Origin: an uncultured Coriobacteriaceae bacterium
GTDB taxonomy: Bacteria > Actinomycetota > Coriobacteriia > Coriobacteriales > Atopobiaceae
NCBI GenBank assembly: GCA_902791035.1
Contig: CADAUA010000008.1
Coordinates: 1 to 64,000, forward strand
Direction of reading: 5' to 3'
DNA: 64,000 nucleotides
Shown here: positions 34,814-43,000 of the stretch, in pieces
Layout: every line of letters begins with the position of its first letter
How positions within the stretch are numbered: the stretch's first letter is position 1
Notes under the pieces: model-generated
The model's input: only the letters and a program-made list of their open reading frames with translations
What the model was told of the DNA's origin: nothing
The model's database searches: none
Program-made: the position numbers and the translations under genes

Positions 34814-35668
34814 ATGCCCTTCTCGATTGAGCGAATGAGTGCCGACCGGCTGACGCGGCTGCGGTCGGACGCGAGCGTGCAGGTGTTGGACTACCCGGAC
34901 GGCGTGGGGCAGGGCTGGGAGGATCTCGTGGGCGCGTATCGGGACGCGCTCGTGGAGGCCGGGGCAAACGACGCCACGCGTGTGGCCATGCCGCTGGTGC
35001 GCGACGCGGAAAGCGACGGCCCCGCGGTGCTCAGGTCCTTCCGGGCGGCGGTCGAGGCGCTGGACCAGGAGTCGGTGTGGACCGGCGAGCTGGAGATCAC
35101 GCTGGTGGTGGGCGAGGACGACGACCTGCGCGGGGTGGTGCCGCGTCACAGCGCGCTGGCCCGGTACGTGCGGGAGCACTTCCGCGAGGCGGGGGAGGAC
35201 GGGGAGCCCGAGGGGGATGGCGAGGGCGCGCCTGCGGGTGAGGGCGAATCCGAGCCGGCCGAGTCCGCGGGCGGCACCGGGTCGGCGGAACCCGCAGCTG
35301 GCACCGAGCAGACCGGGCCCGAAGCCGAGGCGGATGCCGAGCCCTTCTCGGCGGTCCTGGCCTCGCTTATGGCCGAGCGCGGCCTCACGGACTCGCAGGT
35401 GTGCCGTCGGGCGAACATGGGCCGCGCGCCCTTCTCCAGGATCCGCACCGACAAGGACTACCAGCCTGACCGGCGGACGGTGCTGGCGCTGGCGGTGGGG
35501 CTGGGGCTCGACGTGCCGCGCACCGAAGGGCTGCTGCGGAGCGCGGGGCTCGAGACGGCCGACGGGAGCCGGGCCGACGCGATCGTGCGTTACTTCATCG
35601 AGAACGGCGACTGGGACGTGTACGGCATCGACGAGGCGCTCTTCGCCTACGGGGAGCCGCTGCTCTAG
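34814..35668 (+). CDS. degenerate macro-domain protein with C-terminal HTH
   Basis: A 284-residue protein. The N-terminal part (YRDALVEAGANDATRVAMPLVRD, ELEITLVVGED) looks like the second half of a macro (ADP-ribose-binding) domain that has lost its glycine-rich ligand loop. An acidic, Pro/Ala/Gly-rich linker of about 60 residues follows. The C-terminal 95 residues (LMAERGLTDSQVCRRANM, FSRIRTDKDYQPDRRTVLALAV, YFIENGDWDVYGIDEALF) match the conserved helical tail of macro-domain/XRE-like proteins of Firmicutes and Actinobacteria. A regulatory or ADP-ribose-linked role is conceivable; family recall only. Confidence 0.72.
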   Translation: MPFSIERMSADRLTRLRSDASVQVLDYPDGVGQGWEDLVGAYRDALVEAGANDATRVAMPLVRDAESDGPAVLRSFRAAVEALDQESVWTGELEITLVVGEDDDLRGVVPRHSALARYVREHFREAGEDGEPEGDGEGAPAGEGESEPAESAGGTGSAEPAAGTEQTGPEAEADAEPFSAVLASLMAERGLTDSQVCRRANMGRAPFSRIRTDKDYQPDRRTVLALAVGLGLDVPRTEGLLRSAGLETADGSRADAIVRYFIENGDWDVYGIDEALFAYGEPLL

Positions 35669-35675
35669 GGTCAGC

Positions 35676-35760
35676 GTGACGTGGGGTCGGAGCTCGTGTC
35701 ACGTAGGGTCGGAGCTCGTGTCACGCCTCAGTGCGTGACACGAGCTCCGACCCCCAGGCG
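35676..35760. repeat. GTGACA/GGGTCGGA repeat with 21-bp hairpin
   Basis: Contains two direct copies of GGGGTCGGAGCTCGTGTCACG-like sequence and one inverted copy. The inner pair (35706-35726 and 35733-35753) is a perfect 21-bp hairpin with a six-base loop. It separates the HTH gene from the TMEM175-like gene. Confidence 0.9.
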
Positions 35761-35775
35761 GGGAAGGGAGAAACA

Positions 35776-36420
35776 ATGCCCAAAGGCAGGCTCGAGGCGT
35801 TCAGCGACGGCGTGATCGCCATCATTATCACAATCATGGTGCTCGCGATCTCGGCACCGAAGGGCTCGGCGCCCGCCGATCTTCTCGCCCTGGCGCCGTC
35901 CTTCCTGAGCTACGCGCTGTCCTTCTTCTTCGTGGGCGTGTACTGGGCCAACCATCATCACTAATTGCACTTGGTGGCCAAGGTCAGCGGCCGCATGCTC
36001 TGGGCAAACCTGCTCTTCCTCTTCGTCCTGTCGCTGGTTCCGGTGGCCACCGACTGGATCGACAAGACGGGCTTCGCGGCCTTCCCCACGGTGGTCTACA
36101 CGGTGCTCAACATGCTCGTCTCGCTCTCCTACATGGGCCTGGAGACGGTGGTGCGCCGCTCGCACCGCGCGCCGACGGCTGACGAGAAGGCCCGCGCGGG
36201 CCTCACGCCCAAGCAGGCGGCGCTCGTCAAGCGCCGGTCGACGGCCAAGGAGCGCGCGACCCTCGTGCTCGAGACGGTCTCGCTCGTGCTTGCGCTGGCC
36301 CTGCCCACCACGCGCCTGGCCTACGTGACGCTGATTCTGGCCATCGGCCTCTGGATCGTGCCCGACCTGCGCATCGTGCACGTTCTGGACTGGCTGGCCG
36401 AGGAGGATGCGGCGGAGTAG
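35776..36420 (+). pseudogene. TMEM175/DUF1211-like membrane protein with in-frame TAA
   Basis: The reading frame encodes a 214-residue bacterial TMEM175-type protein (potassium-channel related): start GRLEAFSDGVIAIIITIMVL carries the family's FSDGV motif, and helices continue to about residue 205. Codon 63 is TAA (35962-35964), exactly in NHHH*LHLVAKV, where intact relatives have an uninterrupted NHHHL..HL stretch. No shift is needed: both halves are in one frame. It is either a recent pseudogene or a sequencing error; a TTG right after the stop could only make a truncated protein. Confidence 0.8.
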
Positions 36421-36534
36421 GCAGCGGGGCGTGTGACCCGGGCGGCGCGTCGGCGGGCGGTGCGGCTACCCGTCCCAACTGTATACTTGCAACACAGCGG
36501 CCGCCTTCCGACGCCGCTGGTTGGAGGGGCACGC

Positions 36535-37371
36535 ATGCACACCAAGGACCTCGTGAGAATCTCCGACATGGCGGCCATGGTGGGCGTCTCTCGTCAGACG
36601 CTCATTCTCTACGACAAGAACGGCCTGCTCCACCCGGCCTACGTCAACGGGGCCGGCTACCGCTACTACAGCCTGGACCAGCTGCCCTACCTGCGGCTGA
36701 TTTGCCTGCTCAAGTCCACGGGCGTGACGCTGGCAGAGATCCGGGACTTCCTGAAGAACCATCGCGATGCGCAGACGGTGGCGGGGCTGCTGGAGGCGCG
36801 GTCGGCGGCGATTCGCGCGGAGGTGGCGAGCCTAGAGCTGCAGGCCGAGGAGATCGACCAGCTGATTGGGCTCTTCAACCACGTGGAGGCCCACCAGCTG
36901 GCTGCCGACCTGCCGCAGGTGCGCTGGAGGGAGGCCCGCAAGGCCATCTACGTGCCCTTTCCCTCTGTGGAGATGACGCCGCAGCGGCTCCATACCACCC
37001 TCATGACCGCCTGGGGGCAGCTCCTGGACGCGGGGATGATTCCCTCGCGCGGCTTTGGCTCCATCGTGCGTGCGGACGCCATCAACACCGACGAGCCGCT
37101 GGCGGGCGCTGGGTCGATCGTCATCCTGCCGCACGACCGCGAGGTGCCGGGCGCGCAGGTGATCGACCTGCCGGCGGGCGTCTACACCTGCATGTACCAC
37201 TACGACATGCCCTACGACCTGGGGGCGGACCGTCGGCTGCTCGCTTGGATGGCCGAGCGCGGCCTGGAACCCGAGGGCGACGTGGTGGACCGGTGCCTCC
37301 TGGACTCCGTCTTCCACACGGTGGAGCATGCGGCGGACTTTAGCTGCGTGGAGATCAAGGTGCGCGCGTAG
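36535..37371 (+). CDS. MerR-family regulator with GyrI-like effector domain
   Basis: A 278-residue MerR-type regulator. The N-terminal winged helix is VRISDMAAMVGVSRQTLILYDKNGLL with YVNGAGYRYYSLDQL, then a dimerisation coiled coil (about 70-125) and a C-terminal domain of the GyrI-like kind (GSIVILPHDREVP, PAGVYTCMYHYDMPYD). It should sense a small hydrophobic or cationic ligand. ATG 36535 has TTGGAGG upstream. Its target is not obvious; the decarboxylase locus lies 420 bases downstream in the same direction. Confidence 0.88.
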   Translation: MHTKDLVRISDMAAMVGVSRQTLILYDKNGLLHPAYVNGAGYRYYSLDQLPYLRLICLLKSTGVTLAEIRDFLKNHRDAQTVAGLLEARSAAIRAEVASLELQAEEIDQLIGLFNHVEAHQLAADLPQVRWREARKAIYVPFPSVEMTPQRLHTTLMTAWGQLLDAGMIPSRGFGSIVRADAINTDEPLAGAGSIVILPHDREVPGAQVIDLPAGVYTCMYHYDMPYDLGADRRLLAWMAERGLEPEGDVVDRCLLDSVFHTVEHAADFSCVEIKVRA

Positions 37372-37794
37372 GGCTGGCAAGCAAACGTGCTGTTCTGCGC
37401 GTTCTTGGGCGAATGTGCACGTTTGAGCTGCGCTGCGGGTGAATGGGCGCTGTCCGGCGGACGCCGCGCCCTTGGCAATACTCAGGGTGGTCCAGAAAAA
37501 GTCAGCGTTCAGGGCAGTCAGATGCGCAATGAAGTGTTTCTGATCCCGCTGAACGCTGACTTTTTTCGAGGCACCTCGAGTAGTCCGTCGTGCGCGGCGC
37601 ATGGCGGGTGCCCGCAGTGGGGCCAGCTGCCCGTCTGTTCGTCCACCGAGTCGACCCCCCCTGCGGCGCCGCGTAAAACTCGCTGAAATTTCCCCTTGAC
37701 CCGATACCGGCAATACTTTCTTACAGTCCTCCTCGAACACACGGGGCGCGCCGCGCCCCGCAAACAAGCGCCCCACGGGGCAAGGGGAGGAACA
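37372..37794. repeat. gene-free region with 70-bp inverted-repeat element
   Basis: No gene. A perfect 17-bp inverted repeat, AAAAAGTCAGCGTTCAG (37496-37512) and its complement (37549-37565), bounds a 70-base element; since it starts with A5 and ends with T6 it could also terminate transcripts from both sides. A smaller dyad CAAACGTGC / GCACGTTTG sits at 37382-37425. TTGACC at 37696 may be a -35 for the decarboxylase operon, but no clear -10 follows. Confidence 0.65.
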
Positions 37795-39273
37795 ATGGCA
37801 GAGATCCACGACCTTCGCAGCGCGCTCGACTTCCTGCGCACGCAGCCCGGTCAGCTGCTCGAGTCCGACACCGAGGTCGATCCCGATGCCGAGGTCTCCG
37901 GCGTCTACCGTTACGTCGGCGCCGGCGGCACCGTGGCCCGTCCCACCAAGGAGGGCCCGGCCATGCTGTTCAACAACGTCAAGGGCATCCCCAACGCGCG
38001 CGTGGCCATCGGGCTTCTGGCCAGCCGCAAGCGCGTGGCCTCCCTCATCGGCATGGACGAGCAGTTCCTGGGCCTGGAGATGGGCAAGAAGCTCAACCAC
38101 ACCATCCCGCCCGTCATGACCCCCGAGGGCAGGCACATCGACTGCCAGGAGGTCGTCTACAAGTCCACCGACCCCGACTTCGACCTGCGCAAGATCGTGC
38201 CCGCCCCCACGAACACCCCCGAGGACGCCGGCCCCTACATCACCATGGGCCTCTGCATGGGCACGGACCCCGAGAACGGCACCTCCGACGTGACGATCCA
38301 CCGCCTCTGCATCGAGTCGCGCGACACCCTGGGCATGTGGATCACGCCCGGCAGCCGTCACCTGGGCGCCTTCTTCGACAAGTACAAGGCCCTTGGCAAG
38401 GACATGCCCATCTCCATCTCCATCGGTCTGGACCCCGCCGTGTACATGTGCGCCGGCTTCGAGGCGCCCACCACCCCGCTAGGCTACAACGAGCTCCAGA
38501 TCGCGGGCGCCATGCGCGGCAAGCCTGTGGAGCTGGCCAACTGCCTGACCATCCCCGAGAAGTGCATCGCCAACGCCGAGTACGTGCTCGAGGGCTACCT
38601 CTCCATCACCGACACCGTCCGCGAGGACGTGAACACCAACACCGGCAAGGCCATGCCCGAGTTCCCGGGCTACACCGGCGACGCCAAGCCGGCCCTGCCC
38701 GTGATCCACGTGACCGCCGTGACCACCCGCAAGGACCCCATCATGCAGTCCTGCATCGGCCCGTCGCACGAGCACGTGTCCATGGCCGGCATCCCCACCG
38801 AGGCCTCCATCTACAAGATGGTCGAGACCGCCATCCCCGGCCGGCTGCTCAACGTGCACGCGGCGCCCTGCGGCGGCGGCAAGTTCGTGGCCATCCTGCA
38901 GTTCAAGAAGTCCAGCAAGAACGACGAGGGCCGTCAGCGCAATGCGGCGATGCTGGCCTTCTCTGCCTTCAGCGAGCTCAAGCACGTGTTCCTGGTGGAC
39001 CCGGACGTGGACATCTTTGATATGTCCGACGTGATGTGGGCCATGACTACGCGCTTCCAGGCCGACCGCGACATCGTGGTGATCCCCGGCTGCCACTGCC
39101 ACGTGCTCGACCCCTCCAACGACCCCAAGTTCGACCCGTCCATCCGCGAGCATGGCATCGCCTGCAAGGCCATCTTCGACTGCACCGTGCCCTACGACCT
39201 GCAGGACGAGTTCCACCGCTGCCACTTCCTGGAGATCGACAAGCAGAAGTGGGCCCGCGAGCTGGCTTTCTAG
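37795..39273 (+). CDS. ubiD: UbiD-family decarboxylase (gallate/protocatechuate type)
   Basis: A 492-residue UbiD-family enzyme, which decarboxylates aromatic or unsaturated acids with prenylated FMN made by UbiX. Family stretches are visible: NGTSDVTIHRLCIESRD for cofactor/metal binding near 160, ISISIGLDPAVYMCA, NELQIAGAMRG, a MPEFPGYTG segment with the catalytic Glu region, and LKHVFLVDPDVDIFD. A UbiX gene and an LpdD-like gene lie downstream, the trio found in gallate/hydroxybenzoate decarboxylases (LpdBCD). GGGGAGG precedes the ATG. Substrate choice (gallate, protocatechuate, other) is inference. Confidence 0.9.
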   Translation: MAEIHDLRSALDFLRTQPGQLLESDTEVDPDAEVSGVYRYVGAGGTVARPTKEGPAMLFNNVKGIPNARVAIGLLASRKRVASLIGMDEQFLGLEMGKKLNHTIPPVMTPEGRHIDCQEVVYKSTDPDFDLRKIVPAPTNTPEDAGPYITMGLCMGTDPENGTSDVTIHRLCIESRDTLGMWITPGSRHLGAFFDKYKALGKDMPISISIGLDPAVYMCAGFEAPTTPLGYNELQIAGAMRGKPVELANCLTIPEKCIANAEYVLEGYLSITDTVREDVNTNTGKAMPEFPGYTGDAKPALPVIHVTAVTTRKDPIMQSCIGPSHEHVSMAGIPTEASIYKMVETAIPGRLLNVHAAPCGGGKFVAILQFKKSSKNDEGRQRNAAMLAFSAFSELKHVFLVDPDVDIFDMSDVMWAMTTRFQADRDIVVIPGCHCHVLDPSNDPKFDPSIREHGIACKAIFDCTVPYDLQDEFHRCHFLEIDKQKWARELAF

Positions 39274-39383
39274 CGCGGACGGAAAGGCGCGGGCGGAAGG
39301 GGCGTCCCCCCCGCCCGCGGGCAGCAGGGGAGAGCGGGCGGCAGGGGAGTACCCCTTTCTGCCCACCGAGAGAGGAAACATCA

Positions 39384-40514
39384 ATGACCAAACTTACATC
39401 CAAGAGGGGCATCGGGTTTCTCGCTGGCATCGCCGTGCTGGCGCTCGTGCTCGTGGCACCCCTCAACGCGTTGGGGGAGATAAGCGCCCAGGGCCAGACC
39501 TGCCTCGCCCTCACCCTCATGACCGTGGTCTGGTGGGCCTGCGGCGTGGCCCAGCCGGCCTTCGTCTCGGCTATCTACCTGGCACTTCTCATGCTCACCG
39601 GCGCCGCGGACGGTGCCACGGTGTTCAAGTCGTGGACCGGCCTCACCATGTGGATGGTCATCGGCGCCTACCTCATCGCCACGGCCGTCAAGGACTCGCG
39701 CCTGGGCGAGCGCATCGCCTACTGGTTCTCCCTCAAGTTCGTGCGCGACTGGAACTCGCTGGTGGTCAGTATCTTCGCTCTCACGATGATCCTTTCGCTC
39801 TTGATACCGCACCCCTTCCCGCGCGCCTTCATGATCCTGGCCGTCATGCAGGCCATCTGCGATGCCGCCGGCATGTCCAAGGCCGACAAGGTCAAGGTCG
39901 GCTTCCTCACCTTCGCCGCCGCGGCGCCGGGCTCGATGTTCTTCCTCACCGGCGACGCCACGCTGAACCCGCTCGTGGTTGCCGACGCCGGCGTGGAGTG
40001 CACGTTCGTTGAATGGTTTATCTACATGAGCGTCCCCATGCTGGTGGCCACCGCCGCTACGCTGGGCTTGGGCCTCGTGCTCTTCAAGCCCGAGAGCGAG
40101 TTCGAGCTCGACCTCGACGTCGTGCGCGCCCGCCAGGAGGAGCTCGGTCCCGTGTCCGTGACCGAGAAGCGCGTGGTCGTGTGGCTCGTCATCGCCGTGG
40201 CGCTCTGGATGACCGAGGGCCTGACCGGCCTCAACATCGGCTTCGTGACGCTGATCATCGGCGCCGCCATGGCCATCGGCACCGTGGCCGGCACCGGCAT
40301 CTCGCCTCTGGCCGTGAGCATGATGGTCTTCTCGGCCATCAACATCCACTACATCCTGCCCTTCCACAACCTGGCCGTGCTCGTGGGCTCGGGCGAGGAC
40401 GCCGCCGGCTACTCCAGCAAGGAGGCCATGCGTATGGGCATCCCGCTGACTGCCGTGGTCTTCGTGGTGGTGCTTGTGGAGGCCGTCTGGTTCCACGCGA
40501 TGGGCCTCATGTAG
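39384..40514 (+). CDS. SLC13/DASS-family anion transporter
   Basis: A 376-residue integral membrane protein, with 9-11 hydrophobic helices beginning GFLAGIAVLALVLVAP. LALTLMTVVWWACGVAQPA and INIHYILPFHNLAVLVGSGE fit the divalent anion/sodium symporter (SLC13) style. It is somewhat short for the family (usually 450 or more). Lying inside the decarboxylase operon, it probably imports the aromatic acid or exchanges it for product. AGAGAGG precedes the ATG, and a GGGCAGCAGGGG repeat occupies the gap upstream. Confidence 0.85.
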   Translation: MTKLTSKRGIGFLAGIAVLALVLVAPLNALGEISAQGQTCLALTLMTVVWWACGVAQPAFVSAIYLALLMLTGAADGATVFKSWTGLTMWMVIGAYLIATAVKDSRLGERIAYWFSLKFVRDWNSLVVSIFALTMILSLLIPHPFPRAFMILAVMQAICDAAGMSKADKVKVGFLTFAAAAPGSMFFLTGDATLNPLVVADAGVECTFVEWFIYMSVPMLVATAATLGLGLVLFKPESEFELDLDVVRARQEELGPVSVTEKRVVVWLVIAVALWMTEGLTGLNIGFVTLIIGAAMAIGTVAGTGISPLAVSMMVFSAINIHYILPFHNLAVLVGSGEDAAGYSSKEAMRMGIPLTAVVFVVVLVEAVWFHAMGLM

Positions 40515-40633
40515 GTCCGACCCCCTCTCGCTGCCCCGGATACCCCCGCGCCGGGGCGGCGCTCGTTTCCCGTCTCTCGCACGGCGGGCACCAGGGGGCA
40601 CTCCCCTGATGCCCACATCCCAAAGGAGCTCCC

Positions 40634-41200
40634 ATGCCCAAGCGCAAGATCATCGTCGGCATCAGCGGCGCCACCGGCGTGCAGATGGGATATCGCCTGC
40701 TCCAGGCCCTGCGCGACGTGCCCGACGTGGAGACCCACCTCGTGATCTCCGACGGCGCGCGCATGATCTTCGACCGCGAGTGCGACGTCTCGGCCGCCGA
40801 CGCCGAGGCCCTGGCCAACGTCGTGTACGACAACCACGACCTCGCCGCCGCCATCAGCTCCGGTTCGTACGTGACGGACGGCATGATCGTGTGTCCCTGC
40901 TCCATGAAGTCGCTCTCCGGAATGGTCAACGCCTACGACGACGACCTGCTGGTGCGCGCGGCCGACGTGTGCCGCAAGGAGGGGCGCCGCGTGGTGCTGG
41001 TACCGCGCGAGGTGCCGCTCAACCAGGCCCACCTGCGCAACATGCTCCAGGCCGCCCAGGACGGCTACGTGGTCCTGCCACCCATGCTGACCTTCTACAA
41101 TGGGTGCGAGACCACGGCCGACCAGGTGGACCACATCGTTGGCAAGGTGCTCATGCAGTTTGGGATCGCGTACGACAAGTTCCGGCCCTGGAAGGGGTAG
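40634..41200 (+). CDS. ubiX: UbiX-type flavin prenyltransferase
   Basis: A 188-residue flavin prenyltransferase. GISGATGVQMGYRLLQAL is the FMN-binding start, CPCSMKSLSGMVNAYDDDLLVRAADV the active-site and subunit-contact region, and LVPREVPLNQAHLRNM the prenyl-phosphate-binding segment. It makes prenylated FMN for the UbiD enzyme in the same operon. AAAGGAG precedes the ATG. A hairpin of the GGGCACCAGGGGGC type sits upstream. Confidence 0.93.
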   Translation: MPKRKIIVGISGATGVQMGYRLLQALRDVPDVETHLVISDGARMIFDRECDVSAADAEALANVVYDNHDLAAAISSGSYVTDGMIVCPCSMKSLSGMVNAYDDDLLVRAADVCRKEGRRVVLVPREVPLNQAHLRNMLQAAQDGYVVLPPMLTFYNGCETTADQVDHIVGKVLMQFGIAYDKFRPWKG

Positions 41201-41203
41201 CCG

Positions 41204-41671
41204 ATGGACATCGGGGGCGATAAGGACGTCCGCGCCGAGCTGAGCGCCCAGGTGCGTGCCGCGGGGGCGGACGGCGTGGCGCGGTACTCGGCGGCCGCGG
41301 GCGAGGGCCGGCTGGGCGTGAGGATGGACGCCGCGGTGGCCCCCGAGCTGGGCGGAATCACCTGCTATCTGTACGGCGGCGAGGCGCCGCACGTGGGCGG
41401 CGTGGCGCTGGCGGCGCCGGGCCCCTTGCTGGGCGGCCGGCAGCTCTCGCGCGCGGACGTGTGGGACGTGACGGTGCCCGGACACAAGGACGCCGAGGCT
41501 GCGCGGGGCGTGGCGCGGCGGCTGGCGATCGCTTGTCGGCAGGCCGCGAGCGTGACGGTGGGGATCCACGTGGAAGGCGCGACGCAGGAGGACCTGGCGG
41601 CGATCGGGCGCAACGTGGACGCCTGCGTGGACGCGCTTCTTGCCGAGCTGGGGGTGGGCGATGGGCGCTAG
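41204..41671 (+). CDS. LpdD-like decarboxylase accessory protein
   Basis: A 155-residue protein starting three bases after ubiX. Length, position and motifs such as ITCYLYGGEAPHVGGVALA and VPGHKDAEAARGVARRLA fit the small LpdD subunit/prenyl-flavin chaperone family found with gallate decarboxylase. It likely helps load the cofactor or stabilises the UbiD enzyme. Its end overlaps the IPP isomerase start by 11 bases. Confidence 0.75.
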   Translation: MDIGGDKDVRAELSAQVRAAGADGVARYSAAAGEGRLGVRMDAAVAPELGGITCYLYGGEAPHVGGVALAAPGPLLGGRQLSRADVWDVTVPGHKDAEAARGVARRLAIACRQAASVTVGIHVEGATQEDLAAIGRNVDACVDALLAELGVGDGR

Positions 41672-42227
41672 CGGCCGCGTGACAGAAGCTCCGACCCCGG
41701 TGACAGGCGACCCCGCGGCGCGCGACCAGCTGATCCTGGTGGACCTGGCAGACCGCCAGGTGGGCACGGGCGAGAAGCTCGACGTGCACCTGCGGGGCCA
41801 GCTCCACCGGGCCTTCTCGGTCTTTCTCTTTGACGGGGACCGGCTGCTCATGCAGCGGCGTGCGCTCGGGAAGTACCACTCGGGTGGCCTGTGGACGAAC
41901 ACCTGCTGCTCCCATCCGCGGGCGGGCGAGGGCCTGGAGGAGGCCGTGCCGCGACGACTGGCGCAGGAGCTGGGCATCGCGGGCGCCGAGTGCCGCGAGG
42001 TGGGGGCCTTCTGCTATAGGGCGGCCTTCGCCAACGGCATCACCGAGTTCGAGTGGGACCACGTCTTCGTGGGGGAGTGGGCCGGCGCGCCCGACCCCGA
42101 CCCCGCCGAGGTCATGGGCTGGCGCTGGATGGATGTGGTCGAGGTCGAGGAGTGGCTGCTCGCGCGTCCGCAGGAGCTCACGGCCTGGTTCCCCACGGCG
42201 CTGCCGATCGCGCTCGCCGGGCGATAA
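41661..42227 (+). CDS. idi: isopentenyl-diphosphate delta-isomerase (type I)
   Basis: A 188-residue NUDIX-fold isomerase interconverting IPP and DMAPP. Seen: GQLHRAFSVFLFDGDRLLMQRRA, the catalytic Cys in TNTCCSHPRAGE, the NUDIX-like VPRRLAQELGI and the catalytic Glu in ITEFEWDHVFVGE. DMAPP is the prenyl donor for UbiX, so its place behind ubiX is meaningful. The N terminus is unusual: bases 41679-41700 (GTGACAGAAGCTCCGACCCC) are a copy of the dispersed repeat, giving RVTEAPTP, so the true start may be GTG 41680 or the front of the gene may have been rebuilt by a repeat insertion. Confidence 0.9.
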   Translation: MGASGRVTEAPTPVTGDPAARDQLILVDLADRQVGTGEKLDVHLRGQLHRAFSVFLFDGDRLLMQRRALGKYHSGGLWTNTCCSHPRAGEGLEEAVPRRLAQELGIAGAECREVGAFCYRAAFANGITEFEWDHVFVGEWAGAPDPDPAEVMGWRWMDVVEVEEWLLARPQELTAWFPTALPIALAGR

Positions 42228-42528
42228 GCGCGGCGCGGCCGGCGCGGCGGGGGCGACGGCGGTCGGGTGGACGCGGATCGCGCGGACGCGGTGCCGGGCG
42301 AGAAGGTCGCGTCCTTGTTGGCGCGTGAAATAACGGACAGAAGTTGGCGCGCGACCCACCTCCAGGCAACAAAACCGCAGGATTGCTTGGACGCCACGGC
42401 AACTTCTGTCCGTTATTCCGTGGCGGGGCGCTGGCTGGGGAGTCGTCGGGCGCAAAGGGAGTACGCCCCTAGCGCCCGTCCGGGAGTCGTCGGGCGCAAA
42501 GGGAGTACGCCTTGGTGCCCGCCACGGC
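42228..42528. repeat. repeat-filled gap between idi and HxlR gene
   Basis: Besides the 89-bp element, it has two tandem copies (near 42447 and 42487) of GTCGTCGGGCGCAAAGGGAGTACGCC-like sequence, members of the GGGC...GGGGTACTCCC hairpin family. No gene is seen. Confidence 0.7.
42329..42417. mobile_element. 89-bp miniature inverted-repeat element, copy A
   Basis: Termini AATAACGGACAGAAGTTG (42329-42346) and the exact complement (42400-42417). Related copies at 54599-54685 and 62841-62924 share the termini and an internal TCCTGCGGTT, which lies in the opposite orientation here. No coding capacity; any movement would need a transposase from elsewhere. Confidence 0.7.
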
Positions 42529-42957
42529 CTACCGGTGGGTGGCGTGCATGTAGGCGATGTACTTCTCGCCCCAGTCGTGCAGGGCGTCGAGCACGGGGCC
42601 GAACTCGTGGCCGATGTCGGTGAGCTCGTAGACCACGCGCGGCGGCACCTCGGCAAAGGCCGTGCGGGACACGAGCCCTTCTCGCTCGAGGGTCTTGAGC
42701 TGGTTGGAGAGCGTGGCCTGGGTGGAGCCGACCGCGCGTTGCAGCTCGCCGAAGCGCCGCGGCCCGCCGCGGAGCTCCTTCATGATGACGATGGCCCACT
42801 TGCCGGCCAGGAGCTGCTGGGCGGTGACGTAGGGGCAGGCGCCGAACTGGTCCGGCGTGCTGGCGGGCGCGGCGGCGGGACCGCCGGCGCGCGCGGTGCC
42901 GGGCGCCGGCGTGCTAGCGGGCGCGGCGGTGTTGGCGCTGGGGGTGTGCTGCGGCAT
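42529..42957 (-). CDS. HxlR-family transcriptional regulator
   Basis: A 142-residue winged-helix regulator. The HxlR core is CPYVTAQQLLAGKWAIVIMKELRGGPRRFGELQRAV, then LSNQLKTLEREGLVSR and PPRVVYELTDIGHEF. The preceding 35 residues are a low-complexity Ala/Pro/Thr extension. It is divergent from the dioxygenase gene and a matching operator-like palindrome lies between them. HxlR regulators often sense electrophiles or redox stress through a Cys; Cys41 at the CPY position is a candidate. Confidence 0.9.
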   Translation of the reverse strand: MPQHTPSANTAAPASTPAPGTARAGGPAAAPASTPDQFGACPYVTAQQLLAGKWAIVIMKELRGGPRRFGELQRAVGSTQATLSNQLKTLEREGLVSRTAFAEVPPRVVYELTDIGHEFGPVLDALHDWGEKYIAYMHATHR

Positions 42958-42980
42958 GGCCTTGTTTCCCGTTCTCCCAA

Positions 42981-43000
42981 TAGTATCGAAAAAGATACTA
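42981..43000. promoter_or_regulatory. HxlR operator-like palindrome
   Basis: TAGTATC (42981-42987) and GATACTA (42994-43000) with six bases between, in the divergent HxlR/dioxygenase promoter region, which is far more AT-rich than its surroundings. Size and sequence fit HxlR-type operators. Confidence 0.6.

Noticed and set aside
32682-34967. 761-residue open frame on the minus strand
   Set aside because: It is antisense to the Rho-N protein and the start of the next gene; composition (Arg/His/Pro/Leu rich) is that of a high-GC shadow frame with no motifs.
35706-35753. Intrinsic terminator after the macro/HTH gene
   Set aside because: The hairpin is perfect but no T-tract follows, and identical sequences occur elsewhere as a dispersed repeat, so it is reported as repeat.
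38479-39384. 301-residue minus-strand frame opposite the UbiD gene
   Set aside because: Shadow of a strongly conserved UbiD coding sequence; no ribosome site or domain.
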